NCBI GenBank assembly: GCA_021776615.1
Contig: JAJFFO010000025.1
Span: 1 to 57,899 of the forward strand
Length of the DNA stretch: 57,899 bases
Direction of reading: 5' to 3'
DNA from: Robiginitomaculum sp.
Lineage (GTDB): Bacteria; Pseudomonadota; Alphaproteobacteria; Caulobacterales; Maricaulaceae
Shown here piece after piece: positions 38,340 through 48,158 of this stretch (positions within the stretch are counted from its first letter, which is position 1; each line of letters starts with the position of its first letter). The position numbers were made by a program, and so were the translations under genes. Below the pieces are notes generated by a model. That model saw nothing but the letters and a program-made list of their open reading frames with translations. It had not been told where the DNA came from and ran no database searches.

Positions 38340-39422
38340 CTAACGGTAAAAATGCGCCAGATGGACCGCACTCAAAAACACCATTGCCCCTAATGCCTGA
38401 TGGGCAATGCCCAGCGGTAGCGGGGTGACCGCCAGCAATGTCCATATGCCCAACACCACCTGGGCACCGACCAACAGCAAAATTACGCCGCCAACGCGCC
38501 GCACGACGGCATTGCCGGTGCGCCACGCAATGCCGGCCAGTCCAATAGCGCAGGCAAACACCAGATAAGCGCCAATACGATGGTTAAACTGTGCAGCGGC
38601 AGGGTTTTCAATAAAGTTGCGCCAATACGGATTAAGCACATCATAATCTACCGGCAACCAATGGCCGCTCATTAACGGCCAGCTATTGTGCACATAGCCG
38701 CCATCATTACCGGCAACAAAACCACCAAGTATCGCCTGCACCAAAATTAAACCCAAAAACCCAAAGGCCAGCGCGCGCATAGGCCGCGCTATGGGGGCGC
38801 GATTAATTTGACGCACATCCAACACCGTCCAATAGGAAAGCCCCAATAGGAGTAACGCCATGCCCAGATGAATCGCCAATCTGTAGGCGCTGACATCCAG
38901 CCGTTCTTCCAGCCCGCCAAGGCCGCTGGACACCATCCACCAGCCAATCGCGCCCTGCACTGCCCCCAGAGCCAACAACAACCCCAACCGTCGCCCCAGA
39001 CGCGCATTTATGCGCCGCTGATAGGCAAAAACCCCCATTGGGATAAGCACGACAAAGCCAATAAGCCGCCCCAGCAACCTATGCCCCCATTCCCATCGGT
39101 AAATGCTTTTAAATTCGTCGAGGCTCATGCCAAGGTTTTGCTGCTTGTATTCCGGGATTTGGCGGTATTTCTCAAATTCTGCATCCCAGGCCGCCGCATT
39201 CAAAGGCGGCAAGGCCCCGGTTACCGGCTTCCATTCGGTAATCGACAGGCCAGAATCTGTAAGCCGTGTCGCCCCGCCCACCACAATCATCGCCACCAAG
39301 AACACGGTGACAATGATCAGCCATACGCCAAGGGTGCAGGCATGTTCCGGGGCGGAAAAAACTGCGCCTTCATGCGTTTCTATCGATGTGTAATTGCTCA
39401 TATGTTTGTTGTGGGACGCCAT
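38340..39422 (-). CDS. ctaA: heme A synthase (COX15 type)
   Basis: 360 residues, eight membrane helices in two similar four-helix halves. Oxidises heme O to heme A for aa3-type cytochrome oxidase in the inner membrane. Heme-ligand histidines lie in YRWEWGHRLLGRLIGF, RLAIHLGMALLLLG, FNHRIGAYLVFA and HQALGAMVFLSAVHLAHF. GGATRLTDSGLSITEWKPV is the signature after helix 1. Start either 39422 (MASHNKH) or 39401 (MSNYTS); no clear ribosome site decides. Convergent with the lipoprotein gene, 10 bases apart. Confidence 0.95.
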   Translation of the reverse strand: MASHNKHMSNYTSIETHEGAVFSAPEHACTLGVWLIIVTVFLVAMIVVGGATRLTDSGLSITEWKPVTGALPPLNAAAWDAEFEKYRQIPEYKQQNLGMSLDEFKSIYRWEWGHRLLGRLIGFVVLIPMGVFAYQRRINARLGRRLGLLLALGAVQGAIGWWMVSSGLGGLEERLDVSAYRLAIHLGMALLLLGLSYWTVLDVRQINRAPIARPMRALAFGFLGLILVQAILGGFVAGNDGGYVHNSWPLMSGHWLPVDYDVLNPYWRNFIENPAAAQFNHRIGAYLVFACAIGLAGIAWRTGNAVVRRVGGVILLLVGAQVVLGIWTLLAVTPLPLGIAHQALGAMVFLSAVHLAHFYR

Positions 39423-39461
39423 GGCGCAAAGCGTACCTTTTCATCCAAAACTAGGGGAAAA

Positions 39462-39539
39462 TGGTCGGAGCGATAGGATTTGAACCTACGACCCCCGGTC
39501 CCCCAGACCGGTGCGCTAACCGAGCTGCGCCACGCTCCG
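39462..39539 (-). tRNA. tRNA-Pro (GGG)
   Basis: Minus-strand cloverleaf: acceptor CGGAGCG/CGCTCCG, D arm GCGCAGCTCGGTTAGCGC, anticodon stem CCGGT/ACCGG with loop CTGGGGG (anticodon GGG), T arm GTAGG-TTCAAAT-CCTAT (one weak pair), discriminator A and encoded CCA (39462-39464). Follows merR on the same strand. Confidence 0.93.
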
Positions 39540-39623
39540 ACACCGCCAAGGCGGAGGCCGTCTTATAAGAGGCGCAAAGCGGTGAAGCAAGCAGGCGAAA
39601 TGCTTTTGCACATGGCATTTTGC

Positions 39624-40163
39624 TTAAGGCTTGTGCAGACTCTCGTTCAGCTTGGCGCGTGCGTCCATGAGTTTGTCTAATGCGCCAGATAATCGCGCCC
39701 GGGTTTCGGCCTGCGCTTCCTCATCATAATCGGATGATTCGGGTGCTGCATTGCCATTGTCCCGCACCGGATCATCAAAACGACCATTATTTGCCGCAGC
39801 CCCATCCCTTTGGTGGCCATTTACTTTTGCTGCCGCCGCAGCGCCAGTGGCGTGCGCATCACCATCGCCGCCGTTTGCCGACACACCCTCTTCTTCAGCG
39901 CGATCCATAACCGCATTGGCACCATTGTCTTTCAACAGTGCCTGCACGTCTTTGATCGACAGGCCATCATCATACAACAAAGCGCGGATACCAGATAACA
40001 AGCTGATATCCTCGCGCCGATAATACCGACGCCCTCCGCCTTTTTTCATTGGCCTGATTTGCGAAAAGCGACTTTCCCAAAACCTTAATACGTGTGCCGG
40101 AACGCCCACAGCCTGCGCTGCTTCGCTAATGGTGCGATAGGCATTTGGTTTTTTTTGAACCAG
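39624..40163 (-). CDS. MerR-family regulator with probable CTG start
   Basis: About 179 residues. The winged HTH (AYRTISEAAQAVGVPAHVLRFWESRF, IRPMKKGGGRRYYRREDISLL) is the MerR type that follows ihfA in many alphaproteobacteria. An in-frame GTG at 40109 would remove the first HTH helix. The full domain requires an earlier start; only CTG at 40163, preceded by GGAG at 6 bases, fits, giving a VQKKPNAYRT N-terminus. The C-terminal half is low complexity (Gly/Ala/Asp/Asn) ending in a helix RARLSGALDKLMDARAKLNE. It lies 24 bases downstream of ihfA in the same operon. Confidence 0.8.
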   Translation of the reverse strand: MVQKKPNAYRTISEAAQAVGVPAHVLRFWESRFSQIRPMKKGGGRRYYRREDISLLSGIRALLYDDGLSIKDVQALLKDNGANAVMDRAEEEGVSANGGDGDAHATGAAAAAKVNGHQRDGAAANNGRFDDPVRDNGNAAPESSDYDEEAQAETRARLSGALDKLMDARAKLNESLHKP

Positions 40164-40187
40164 CTTGTGCTCCAGTGCTAAATATAT

Positions 40188-40490
40188 TTAGCCAGCATTT
40201 TGTGCGTCGACGCGATCTTTGAGTACTTGTGATGCTTTAAACACCACCACCCTTCGTGCCGTAATCGGCACTTCCTCGCCAGTTTTAGGGTTTCGTCCTA
40301 AACGTTGATTCTTGTCGCGCACGTGAAATGCCCCGAAAGATGAAAGCTTCACACTTTCTCCACGTACCAAGGCATCCGTTATTTTATTGAGAATCGTATC
40401 AACAAATTCGGCTGAATCCTGACGCGATAAACCAACTTCGCGAACAACGGCCCCCGCCAAATCCACCCGTGTTAGTGTTTTATCAGTCAT
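40188..40490 (-). CDS. ihfA: integration host factor alpha subunit
   Basis: 100 residues, full length. With IhfB it binds and sharply bends DNA. Signatures [39 protein letters not shown] and [20 protein letters not shown], with the Pro of RNPKTG intercalating in the minor groove. ATG 40490 follows GGAGA; the longer reading (MCLRRFIY) is upstream leader. Confidence 0.96.
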   Translation of the reverse strand: MTDKTLTRVDLAGAVVREVGLSRQDSAEFVDTILNKITDALVRGESVKLSSFGAFHVRDKNQRLGRNPKTGEEVPITARRVVVFKASQVLKDRVDAQNAG

Positions 40491-40596
40491 GTAAATAAAT
40501 CTCCTCAAGCACACAGGCTAAGAGCCAAAAGAAACGCCGTCAATACAGTGTGTTAGAAGAAGGCTCTAAATTATTCGTGATTGAAAGAGAATACGG

Positions 40597-41574
40597 CTAC
40601 ATGCGCACTAATGCCGCACCCCAAGTAAAACCACCGCCAAGTGCTTCCATTAACACCAAATCGCCTTCCTTTACCCGACCATCCTGAACACCAGCATCTA
40701 ACGCCAGTGGAATAGAACCGGCAGACGTATTGCCGTGTTGAGAAACCGTTGTAATGACCCGCTCTTCGGGAATACCAAGGCGCCGCGAAACGCCTTCCAA
40801 AATCCGTTGATTGGCCTGATGTGGCACGAACCAATCGACATCGGAAATGGTTAAGCCGGTATCGTCCAGCACTTTGGCGATCGAGGACGAAATATTGGTA
40901 ATGGCATGGCGAAAGACCTGATTGCCCGACATCCGCAAATGTCCAACTGTTTTGGTGGATGATGGCCCTCCATCAACATAGAGAAGCTCGGTAAACCGGC
41001 CGTCCGAGCGCAAATAACTGTGCACAACGCCCCGTTCGCCCATTCCCGGCGCACCCGGCTCGCCAGACAGGACGATCGCCCCGGCCCCATCGCCAAACAA
41101 AACGCAGGTACTGCGGTCTTCCCAATCAAGAATACGCGAAAACGTCTCGGCGCCAATCACTAAAGCGTTTTTTGCCTGCCCGCGGGCGATAAAACTGTCC
41201 GCAGTGGCCAGAGCGAAAAGAAACCCCGAACACACCGCATTCACATCAAAAGCGAAGCCGCGCACCATGCCGATATTTTTTTGAATAATCGTAGCCGTTG
41301 CCGGGAAGGTGAGGTCCGGTGTGGCCGTGGCAACCACCAGCATATCCATCTCGCCGGCTTCCATACCAGCGGCCTGCAACGCTCGCTGTGCCGCTATGGT
41401 GCCCAGGTCTGAGGTGTTTTCGCCCTCGGCAGCAATATGGCGCTGGTGGATGCCGGTGCGCTGCCGGATCCATTCGTCAGAAGTATCCACCATTTTTGAC
41501 AAAGCAGCATTAGTAAGAACATTCTTGGGCAGGTATGAGCCAACCCCGGCAACAACGGAACGAAACCGACTCAT
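40597..41574 (-). CDS. fabH: 3-oxoacyl-ACP synthase III (KAS III)
   Basis: 325 residues, full length. Starts fatty acid synthesis by condensing acetyl-CoA with malonyl-ACP. Catalytic Cys in NAVCSGFLFAL (about 113), His in FVPHQANQRI (about 250) and Asn in HGNTSAGSIPLAL (about 280); WIRQRTGI near the N-terminus contacts CoA. Its start ATGA overlaps the plsX stop by 4 bases. Operon plsX-fabH-ihfA-merR. Confidence 0.97.
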   Translation of the reverse strand: MSRFRSVVAGVGSYLPKNVLTNAALSKMVDTSDEWIRQRTGIHQRHIAAEGENTSDLGTIAAQRALQAAGMEAGEMDMLVVATATPDLTFPATATIIQKNIGMVRGFAFDVNAVCSGFLFALATADSFIARGQAKNALVIGAETFSRILDWEDRSTCVLFGDGAGAIVLSGEPGAPGMGERGVVHSYLRSDGRFTELLYVDGGPSSTKTVGHLRMSGNQVFRHAITNISSSIAKVLDDTGLTISDVDWFVPHQANQRILEGVSRRLGIPEERVITTVSQHGNTSAGSIPLALDAGVQDGRVKEGDLVLMEALGGGFTWGAALVRM

Positions 41575-42629
41575 TTGCTTACGCTTTCAAGTTTGGATTG
41601 TGTATTGGCCTCAGCCAGTTTTTTAAGATTGCCGGCCACATGTTCCGCATAGTCAGAACGCGCCAGATTAAGCGCTACTTTCAGCGCATTGGAAAACCCC
41701 AGCCCATCGGTGCCGCCATGGCTTTTCACCACCAGCCCACCAAGACCCAAAAACACGCCGCCATTGAACTTTCTGGGGTCCATTTTCGCCCTTAACTTGC
41801 GAAAAGCGCCCATGCTCAGCAAAGCACCGATTTTGGAGATCAGGGAGCTTTCCAGGCTCTCACGCAGGAAAGTGGCCGCCAGCTTGGCGGTACCCTCGGC
41901 GGTTTTAATGGCGATATTGCCGGTAAATCCGTCAGTCACCACCACGTCAACCACGCCCTTGGATATGCCATCGCCCTCGACAAAACCGGTATAATTGAGG
42001 TCCAGCTTCACTTTACGTAAAATAGCGTCGGCATCGCGCACTGCCTGATTGCCCTTCATTTCCTCGGTACCAATGTTCAGCAGGCCGACGATCGGCGAGT
42101 CAACATTTTGGTTGGCACTAAAAAACGCACCGCCCATAATCGCAAATTCAACCAATTGCGTGGCGGTACACTCAACATTAGCGCCAACGTCCAACACCAC
42201 GGCAACACCGCGCATGGTCGGCCAGCAGGCGGCAATGGCCGGACGGTGGGCATTGGGTGCCATGTGCAGCAGGATTTTGGACAGCACCATCAGCGCGCCG
42301 GTATTGCCCGCCGAGACACACGCATGGGCGTCGCCGGATTTTACGGCATCGATAGCGTTCCACATGCTGGACCCACGCGCCTTGCGAATGGCCTGACTGG
42401 GCTTGTCACTCATGGTCACGCTGGTCGCGGTATGACGTAGTTCGCAAATGCGGGCGGCCTTGGGGTGCTGTTTCAGCAGCGGTTTGAGCAAAGCCTCATC
42501 CCCGTGGAGCAACACTTTCAATCCGCCATTGCGGAATGCGTCTGAGAGGATTTCTATGCCCTCAACAACGATTGCGGGGCCGTGGTCCCCCCCCATTGCA
42601 TCCACAGAAAGTACGACAGATCGATGCAT
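41571..42629 (-). CDS. plsX: phosphate acyltransferase PlsX
   Basis: About 352 residues. Makes acyl-phosphate from acyl-ACP for phospholipid synthesis, peripheral to the inner membrane. Signatures LSVDAMGGDHGPAIVVEG at the N-terminus, VSAGNTGALMVLSK, LDVGANVECTATQLVEFA, TDGFTGNIAIKTAEGTAK and FLGLGGLVVKSHGG. ATG 42629 (MHRSVVLS) is preferred over upstream in-frame starts at 42668 and 42644 by match to family length. Coupled to fabH. Confidence 0.96.
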   Translation of the reverse strand: MHRSVVLSVDAMGGDHGPAIVVEGIEILSDAFRNGGLKVLLHGDEALLKPLLKQHPKAARICELRHTATSVTMSDKPSQAIRKARGSSMWNAIDAVKSGDAHACVSAGNTGALMVLSKILLHMAPNAHRPAIAACWPTMRGVAVVLDVGANVECTATQLVEFAIMGGAFFSANQNVDSPIVGLLNIGTEEMKGNQAVRDADAILRKVKLDLNYTGFVEGDGISKGVVDVVVTDGFTGNIAIKTAEGTAKLAATFLRESLESSLISKIGALLSMGAFRKLRAKMDPRKFNGGVFLGLGGLVVKSHGGTDGLGFSNALKVALNLARSDYAEHVAGNLKKLAEANTQSKLESVSK

Positions 42630-42668
42630 TTGCGTTCCATACATTAATGCGCAAGGTCTTCGCCTCAC

Positions 42669-43226
42669 CTAAGAAGACGATAGACGACCCACGTCGACTT
42701 GCAAATGGGGATAACAGGGGCCGGATTGCAAAACCTCATCCAAGCTTTGCTTTGCCAATTGTTTTTCGATGTTTAACATATGGGCGGCCAAGCACGTGCA
42801 AGCGTCGGTAAATGACGCCTCTTTGGTAAAAACATTGGTGCCCAGCGCCTTCGCCAAAGCGTCAGCATCGCCAGCATCAAGCGCGGCGTTATACACATTA
42901 GCGCGGCCATAAAACACTTTCGCCATGTCCTTAATGCGCTTACCGACCGCCGTATCACTGGTGCCCAATTCGCGAAGGCTATCGTCCATATTGGCAAACA
43001 TGGCATCAAACACCTTCTGTCCAAGGTTTTGCGCCTGGCCCGCATTCAAGCGGCGGATAAGTAGCCATACGTGAATAACCAACATGTCGAAGCGCCCATC
43101 GACCGTGTCCGGGACGCCATTTTGGTAAAGCGCCGCATGACGGGAGGCCCGCAATGCATATTGGTAGAGCCAGCGACCCTTTTTTTGGCGCTTAAGCCCC
43201 GCAAACAGACCGGAAAACAGTTTCAT
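42669..43226 (-). CDS. ubiquinol-cytochrome c chaperone (CBP3-like)
   Basis: About 185 residues of the Ubiq_cyt_C_chap family: LYQYALRASRHAALYQNGVPDTVDGRFDM, VIHVWLLIRRLN, VFDAMFANMDDSLRELGTSD and AKVFYGRANVYNAALD. Homologues of yeast Cbp3 help assemble the cytochrome bc1 complex. ATG 43226 (MKLFSGLFAGL) is the natural start. In relatives a DUF177 gene commonly lies between this gene and plsX; here plsX follows directly after 39 bases. Confidence 0.9.
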   Translation of the reverse strand: MKLFSGLFAGLKRQKKGRWLYQYALRASRHAALYQNGVPDTVDGRFDMLVIHVWLLIRRLNAGQAQNLGQKVFDAMFANMDDSLRELGTSDTAVGKRIKDMAKVFYGRANVYNAALDAGDADALAKALGTNVFTKEASFTDACTCLAAHMLNIEKQLAKQSLDEVLQSGPCYPHLQVDVGRLSSS

Positions 43227-43333
43227 CACTCGCCACATTCTCGCCCAAGGTATCGGGCACATTGCGCATCAGACTTGAACTTAAGCGCGATGCCGGTTAG
43301 GTCAAGCAGACATTCCATCCGGAGGACGTTTCC

Positions 43334-43822
43334 ATGCGGGTTACCCTACGCCATCTGCTTTTTGCCGCCAGTGCGGCTTCCTTAATCGGTGCCTGTACGC
43401 CGGTTTCGCGCAATCACGGCTTTGTGGTCAACAAGGAATCCCCCGGCGACATAGAAACCGGCGTCGACACCAAGACAACGGTTTTGTCCAAATATGGCAA
43501 TCCGTCATCGACCGGAACTTTTGAGAAAAACAAATGGTATTATATGTCCGAATTGCGTGAGCAGCTTGGCTATATGCATCCGCGCACCAAAACCCGCACG
43601 ATTACCTCGGTGCTCTTTAGCGAGGCAGGCGTGGTTGATGATGTTGCGATTTACACCATTAAAGACGGCAAAGTAGTTTCATTCGTCGGGCGCAAAACCC
43701 CAACCCGCGGTCGCGAGTTATCGGTATTACAGCAATTGCTAGGCGGCGTCGGCCGACTGCCCGAAGGCACCCTTGGCGGCAACCAAAACCTTCCCGGCGG
43801 TGCCGGCGGCCCCCGGCGGTAA
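43334..43822 (+). CDS. bamE: outer membrane assembly lipoprotein BamE/OmlA
   Basis: 162 residues. Lipoprotein signal ending LIGAC (Cys about 21). The SmpA/OmlA domain is visible as GDIETGVDTKTTVLSKYGNP, TGTFEKNKWYYMSE, TRTITSVLFSEAGVVDDVAIY. BamE is the small lipoprotein of the BAM complex that inserts outer-membrane barrels. The Gly-rich tail (about 135-162) is variable. GGAGGACG ribosome site before ATG 43334. Divergent from the bc1 chaperone gene. Confidence 0.93.
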   Translation: MRVTLRHLLFAASAASLIGACTPVSRNHGFVVNKESPGDIETGVDTKTTVLSKYGNPSSTGTFEKNKWYYMSELREQLGYMHPRTKTRTITSVLFSEAGVVDDVAIYTIKDGKVVSFVGRKTPTRGRELSVLQQLLGGVGRLPEGTLGGNQNLPGGAGGPRR

Positions 43823-43857
43823 GCACCCACCGTACCCATTATTTTACCAAAAACAAA

Positions 43858-43889
43858 AAAAGCCCCGATCAGATGATCGGGGCTTTTTA
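43858..43889. terminator. bidirectional rho-independent terminator
   Basis: AAAGCCCCGATCA and TGATCGGGGCTTT pair perfectly around a two-base loop with A-run on the left and T-run on the right. It serves both convergent genes, bamE (plus) and hppA (minus). Confidence 0.95.
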
Positions 43890-43911
43890 ATTGGTCATTT
43901 GTGCTGAATAA

Positions 43912-46029
43912 TCAGCCCATATTCGCCAATACTGCCAGCAGCAGAAGCGCCACAATATTGGTGATTTTGATCATTGGGTTCACTGCTGGACCAGCAGTGT
44001 CCTTGTAAGGGTCGCCTACGGTATCGCCAGTAACCGAAGCTTTATGGGCCTCAGAACCTTTGCCGCCATGGGCACCATCTTCAATGTATTTCTTGGCATT
44101 ATCCCACGCACCGCCGCCGACGGTCATGGAGATAGCGACAAACAGGCCATTGACGATTACACCCAGCAACATTGCACCCAGCGCGGAAAATGCCGCTGAT
44201 TTGTCAGCAATAAACATCACCACCGTAAACAGAACCACCGGAGAAAGCACCGGCAATAGCGAAGGCACGATCATTTCGCGAATGGCAGCCTTGGTTAGCA
44301 GATCAACCGCACGGCCATAATCAGGCTTGGCCTTATATTCCATAATGCCCGGAATTTCGCGAAATTGACGGCGAACTTCGATAACCACAGCAGTTGCCGC
44401 ACGGCCCACAGCCATCATTGACATGCCGCCAAACAAGTATGGCAGCAAACCGCCAAAGAACAGGCCGACAATCACATAAGGGTTGGTCAATGAGAAATCG
44501 ACATTAACCCCGGCGAAGAACGGGAAGTTCGCAGCATCGGACGAGAAGTGTGCCAGATCTTCGGTATAGGCAGCAAACAAGACCAGAGCACCAAGGCCAG
44601 CAGAACCAATGGCATAGCCTTTGGTTACCGCTTTGGTGGTGTTGCCGACGGCATCAAGTTTGTCGGTGGTCTCGCGCACGGACGCGTCCAAATTAGCCAT
44701 TTCCGCAATGCCACCGGCATTGTCGGTCACCGGACCAAAAGCATCAAGCGCAACAATGAAGCCCGCCAAAGCCAACATGGTGGTTACCGAAATGGCAATG
44801 CCATAAAGACCCGCCAGATTATAGGTCATAATAATGCCGCCAATAATGATGATGGCTGGCAAAGCGGTAGATTCTAGTGAAACCGCGAGGCCCTGAATGA
44901 CATTGGTGCCATGACCAGACTCGGAAGCCTTGGCCACCGAACGCACCGGACGGAATTCCGTGCTGGTGTAATATTCAGTCACCCAGATAATCAACGCGGT
45001 AACCAACAGACCAACCATGCCGGACAGGAATAAATCCATGCCAGTCATAGCAATTGGTGCATTGGCGATTTCGCCAAAACCATTAGGCAATACTTTGTGA
45101 ATCACCAGCGCAACGGCGCCAATCGACAGGACACCTGCGGCAATAATACCTTTATAAAGCGCACCCATGACATTTTGAGATTTGCCAAGGCGAACAAAGA
45201 AAGTGCCCAAAATCGAGGTAACAATGCAAACCCCGCCAATGGCCAAAGGCAAAATCATCATTGGAGCTGAACCGGCAAAATAAATCGCCGCCAACACCAT
45301 GGTTGCCACAATGGTCACCGCATAGGTTTCAAAAAGGTCAGCAGCCATACCCGCACAATCGCCAACATTATCGCCAACATTGTCAGCAATGGTGGCCGCA
45401 TTACGTGGATCATCCTCAGGAATGCCCGCTTCAACCTTGCCAACCATGTCGCCGCCAACGTCTGCACCCTTGGTAAAGATGCCGCCGCCAAGACGAGCAA
45501 AAATGGAGATTAGCGAAGCGCCAAAGCCCAAAGCGACCAAAGCGTCAACTACACCGCGATCGGTAATGGCAAGGCCCATAGGCCCGGTAAGAATGGCGTA
45601 ATAGCCAGCCACACCCAATAGGGCCAAGCCAGCAACCAGCATGCCGGTTACAGCGCCAGCGCGAAACGCCACGTTCAAACCTTGGGCAAGACCGGTGCGC
45701 GCGGCTTCCGTGGTGCGCACATTAGCGCGCACGGAAACCAGCATACCGATGAAACCCGCTGCGCCGGAAAGCACGGCGCCTACGGCAAAGCCAAGGGCAA
45801 CCATCCAACCCAAAAGAAAGAAAATAAGCACAAAGATTGCCGCACCAACCATAGCAATAGTGGTGTATTGGCGTTTCAAATAAGCATTTGCACCTTCTTG
45901 AATCGCGGCGGCAATTTCTTGCATTTTCTCAGAGCCAGCGCTGAACTTCATCAGTGCTCGGGTCTGCACAGCGCCATAAATCAGCGCCAGAAAGCCGGCA
46001 GCAATGACCAGCATTAATTCCATACTCAT
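43912..46029 (-). CDS. hppA: membrane-bound H+-translocating pyrophosphatase
   Basis: 705 residues, about 16 membrane helices. Couples PPi hydrolysis to proton export. Substrate loops: [40 protein letters not shown], and near the end [20 protein letters not shown] plus [18 protein letters not shown]. The residues that set potassium dependence read [16 protein letters not shown], with Lys and Thr as in K+-independent enzymes. The usual DVGADLVGK is DVGGDMVGK here, a mild change. Shares the bidirectional terminator with bamE. Confidence 0.95.
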   Translation of the reverse strand: MSMELMLVIAAGFLALIYGAVQTRALMKFSAGSEKMQEIAAAIQEGANAYLKRQYTTIAMVGAAIFVLIFFLLGWMVALGFAVGAVLSGAAGFIGMLVSVRANVRTTEAARTGLAQGLNVAFRAGAVTGMLVAGLALLGVAGYYAILTGPMGLAITDRGVVDALVALGFGASLISIFARLGGGIFTKGADVGGDMVGKVEAGIPEDDPRNAATIADNVGDNVGDCAGMAADLFETYAVTIVATMVLAAIYFAGSAPMMILPLAIGGVCIVTSILGTFFVRLGKSQNVMGALYKGIIAAGVLSIGAVALVIHKVLPNGFGEIANAPIAMTGMDLFLSGMVGLLVTALIIWVTEYYTSTEFRPVRSVAKASESGHGTNVIQGLAVSLESTALPAIIIIGGIIMTYNLAGLYGIAISVTTMLALAGFIVALDAFGPVTDNAGGIAEMANLDASVRETTDKLDAVGNTTKAVTKGYAIGSAGLGALVLFAAYTEDLAHFSSDAANFPFFAGVNVDFSLTNPYVIVGLFFGGLLPYLFGGMSMMAVGRAATAVVIEVRRQFREIPGIMEYKAKPDYGRAVDLLTKAAIREMIVPSLLPVLSPVVLFTVVMFIADKSAAFSALGAMLLGVIVNGLFVAISMTVGGGAWDNAKKYIEDGAHGGKGSEAHKASVTGDTVGDPYKDTAGPAVNPMIKITNIVALLLLAVLANMG

Positions 46030-46238
46030 GTTGTTTTTCCCATCTTGTCTTTTGACAATTGCGGGGCCCCAGGCGCGAACGCACCACCCCCTCTAATGCG
46101 GACATAGCGTTAAAGCTTTTTGGGTGCAAGTATTTGCCGTGTGAAATACCACGCATTGCCACCGCCAAGCGAAGATGAAGCTTGAGCGGGGCAGCAGAAT
46201 GCCTATGCTCGGCAGATAAAATGCAAAGAGAATCGCCA

Positions 46239-46895
46239 ATGCTGCGCACCCCGTCCCTTACCCTAATGTTGGTTTTCGCCCTGATAATGACCGGGCTATT
46301 GTATGTAGCCAAAACCCAACGCCCGCCTTTGCCCGGCAAATTACTACCAAAATCCCCGCACACGGTCAGTGTGGCCGCAGACCAGCTTGCCGACGCTTTG
46401 CAAAACGGACCATGGGTGTCGCCGGGTCTTTCGGGACCGGCACTATATTCCATTGGCTATCGGGCCTGCCCGAACTGCATTGCCTATGAACGTTCCGAAT
46501 TTGAGGATTTGCACAAAGCCGGCATTGACACGCGGGTTATCGTATTTGCCCGCCGCGAAGTCTCGACGGCGGCAGAACGCGCCGTGGTTGCCGACCTCGC
46601 CTGCACCCGCGAATGGCCAATTTATCATCGCTGGATGGCGGATGTGGAAGAAGCATATTACCACCAATATGGCATTCCACCGGCACCAGAGGGCGACACC
46701 AGACGTAGCGCCTGCCTTGAATGGGGCCGCATTGTTTATGAACGGGTTGCGGCGATAATGGCAAGCAATGGCTGGAATATGGAGACCCCGGCTTTGTATT
46801 GGCAGAACAAAAACGGTGAGTGGCGTTTTTTCGCCGGTGACAATGCGCGCGGCAAACGCCTTATCCGCCGCGAACTTGGCGTGCCCCAGAGTTAA
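46239..46895 (+). CDS. thioredoxin-fold protein with CPNC motif
   Basis: About 218 residues. A single N-terminal membrane anchor or signal (LTLMLVFALIMTGLLYVA) precedes a periplasmic domain containing YRACPNCIAYERSEF, a DsbC/DsbG-like active-site CxxC, followed by strand DTRVIVFARREV. The later region (CTREWPIYHRWMADVEEAYY; SACLEWGRIVYERVAAIM) has two more Cys. Likely a thiol-disulfide exchange protein; partners unknown. ATG 46239 chosen for the signal; in-frame ATG 46221 is also possible. 48 bases upstream of zapE. Confidence 0.65.
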   Translation: MLRTPSLTLMLVFALIMTGLLYVAKTQRPPLPGKLLPKSPHTVSVAADQLADALQNGPWVSPGLSGPALYSIGYRACPNCIAYERSEFEDLHKAGIDTRVIVFARREVSTAAERAVVADLACTREWPIYHRWMADVEEAYYHQYGIPPAPEGDTRRSACLEWGRIVYERVAAIMASNGWNMETPALYWQNKNGEWRFFAGDNARGKRLIRRELGVPQS

Positions 46896-46943
46896 GGGAG
46901 TTTTCTTTGCAAATGCTTATTCATACTTACCTGCCAAATTAGC

Positions 46944-48089
46944 ATGATGGACACTCCAATCACCAGATGGCGCGCGGAAGTCGCCGCCGGTAGACTTGAG
47001 GCCGACCCAGCGCAAGAACGCGCCTGTGAATTGCTGACCATTTTACATTGCCGTCTGCAGGACTGGCAGCCCGGCAAGCGTCGCACCTTGTTTGGCCGCC
47101 CGGAACCGGAGCCCGAAGGCGTCTATATGTATGGCGGGGTTGGTCGCGGCAAATCCATGTTGATGGACATGTTTTTTGACACCATAGCCTTCGCGCAAAA
47201 ACGGCGGGTGCATTTTCATGAATTTATGCTCGAAACCCATGCCGCGCTTAATCAATGGCGCAAGTTGACAGACAAGGAACGCCGCAACCACCCCAATTTT
47301 ATCCGCAATGCGGGCGATGACCCGATCGCCCCTATTGCCAAGGCCATTGCCCGCGACACCTGGCTTTTATGTTTTGACGAAATGCAGGTGAGCGATATTG
47401 CCGACGCCATGTTGCTGGGCCGCCTGTTTGAAGAATTATTTAAAAATGGCGTGGTGGTGGTTACGACGTCCAATCGCCCGCCCGATGACCTTTACAAAGA
47501 CGGCCTTAATCGACAGCGGTTTTTGCCATTTATTGAGACCATGAAAACCCGCTTGGCGGTCCACGCTTTGGAGGCAAAGCGCGATTACCGCCTTAAAAAA
47601 CTGGGCGAAAACACGGTTTATTACGCACCTTTATCTGCCAAAACCAGCGCCGATGTGGAAACCCTGTGGCAGCAATTGACCATGGGCGTCGCGCAGCAGC
47701 CAAGGCGCATTGCCTTGCAAGGGCGGTTTTGGGAATTGGCGCAAACCGCGGGCGGCATTGCCCGCCTTTCGTTTGACGAAACCTGCGAGGAAGCGCGCGG
47801 TCCCGCCGATTATCTCGAACTCGCCCGTCAATTTCACACGCTTATTCTTGAAGATATCCCGGTATTGGGCGAGGCGCGCACCAGCGCGGCGCGGCGCTTC
47901 ATCGCCCTGATTGATGCAATTTATGAAAGCAAGGTCAAACTCATTGCCAGCGCTGCTGCGGCGCCAAAAGATCTATACCGCGCCAGCATTGGCGGTTTTG
48001 AATTTGACCGCACGGTCTCGCGGCTGATCGAAATGCAAAGCGACAGCTATCTGGCCGCTGGCCATGGCAATAGCGATTTAGCGGTGTGA
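46944..48089 (+). CDS. zapE: cell division ATPase ZapE (AFG1 family)
   Basis: 381 residues. AAA-type ATPase that in E. coli modulates FtsZ rings during constriction; homologue of mitochondrial AFG1. Walker A YGGVGRGKSMLMDMFFD (about 64-72), Walker B WLLCFDEMQVSDIADAM (about 144), sensor region VVVTTSNRPPDDLYKDGLNR, and the family's LIDAIYESKVKLIASA and FDRTVSRLIEMQS near the end. ATG 46944 is the first in frame after a short gap. Intact. Confidence 0.94.
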   Translation: MMDTPITRWRAEVAAGRLEADPAQERACELLTILHCRLQDWQPGKRRTLFGRPEPEPEGVYMYGGVGRGKSMLMDMFFDTIAFAQKRRVHFHEFMLETHAALNQWRKLTDKERRNHPNFIRNAGDDPIAPIAKAIARDTWLLCFDEMQVSDIADAMLLGRLFEELFKNGVVVVTTSNRPPDDLYKDGLNRQRFLPFIETMKTRLAVHALEAKRDYRLKKLGENTVYYAPLSAKTSADVETLWQQLTMGVAQQPRRIALQGRFWELAQTAGGIARLSFDETCEEARGPADYLELARQFHTLILEDIPVLGEARTSAARRFIALIDAIYESKVKLIASAAAAPKDLYRASIGGFEFDRTVSRLIEMQSDSYLAAGHGNSDLAV

Positions 48090-48158
48090 CGAGGCGTTAG
48101 CGGCCCGCACTAAGGCACTTATTGGGGGGGCGGCATTGAAGGTGGGGCGGTGTCGCCT

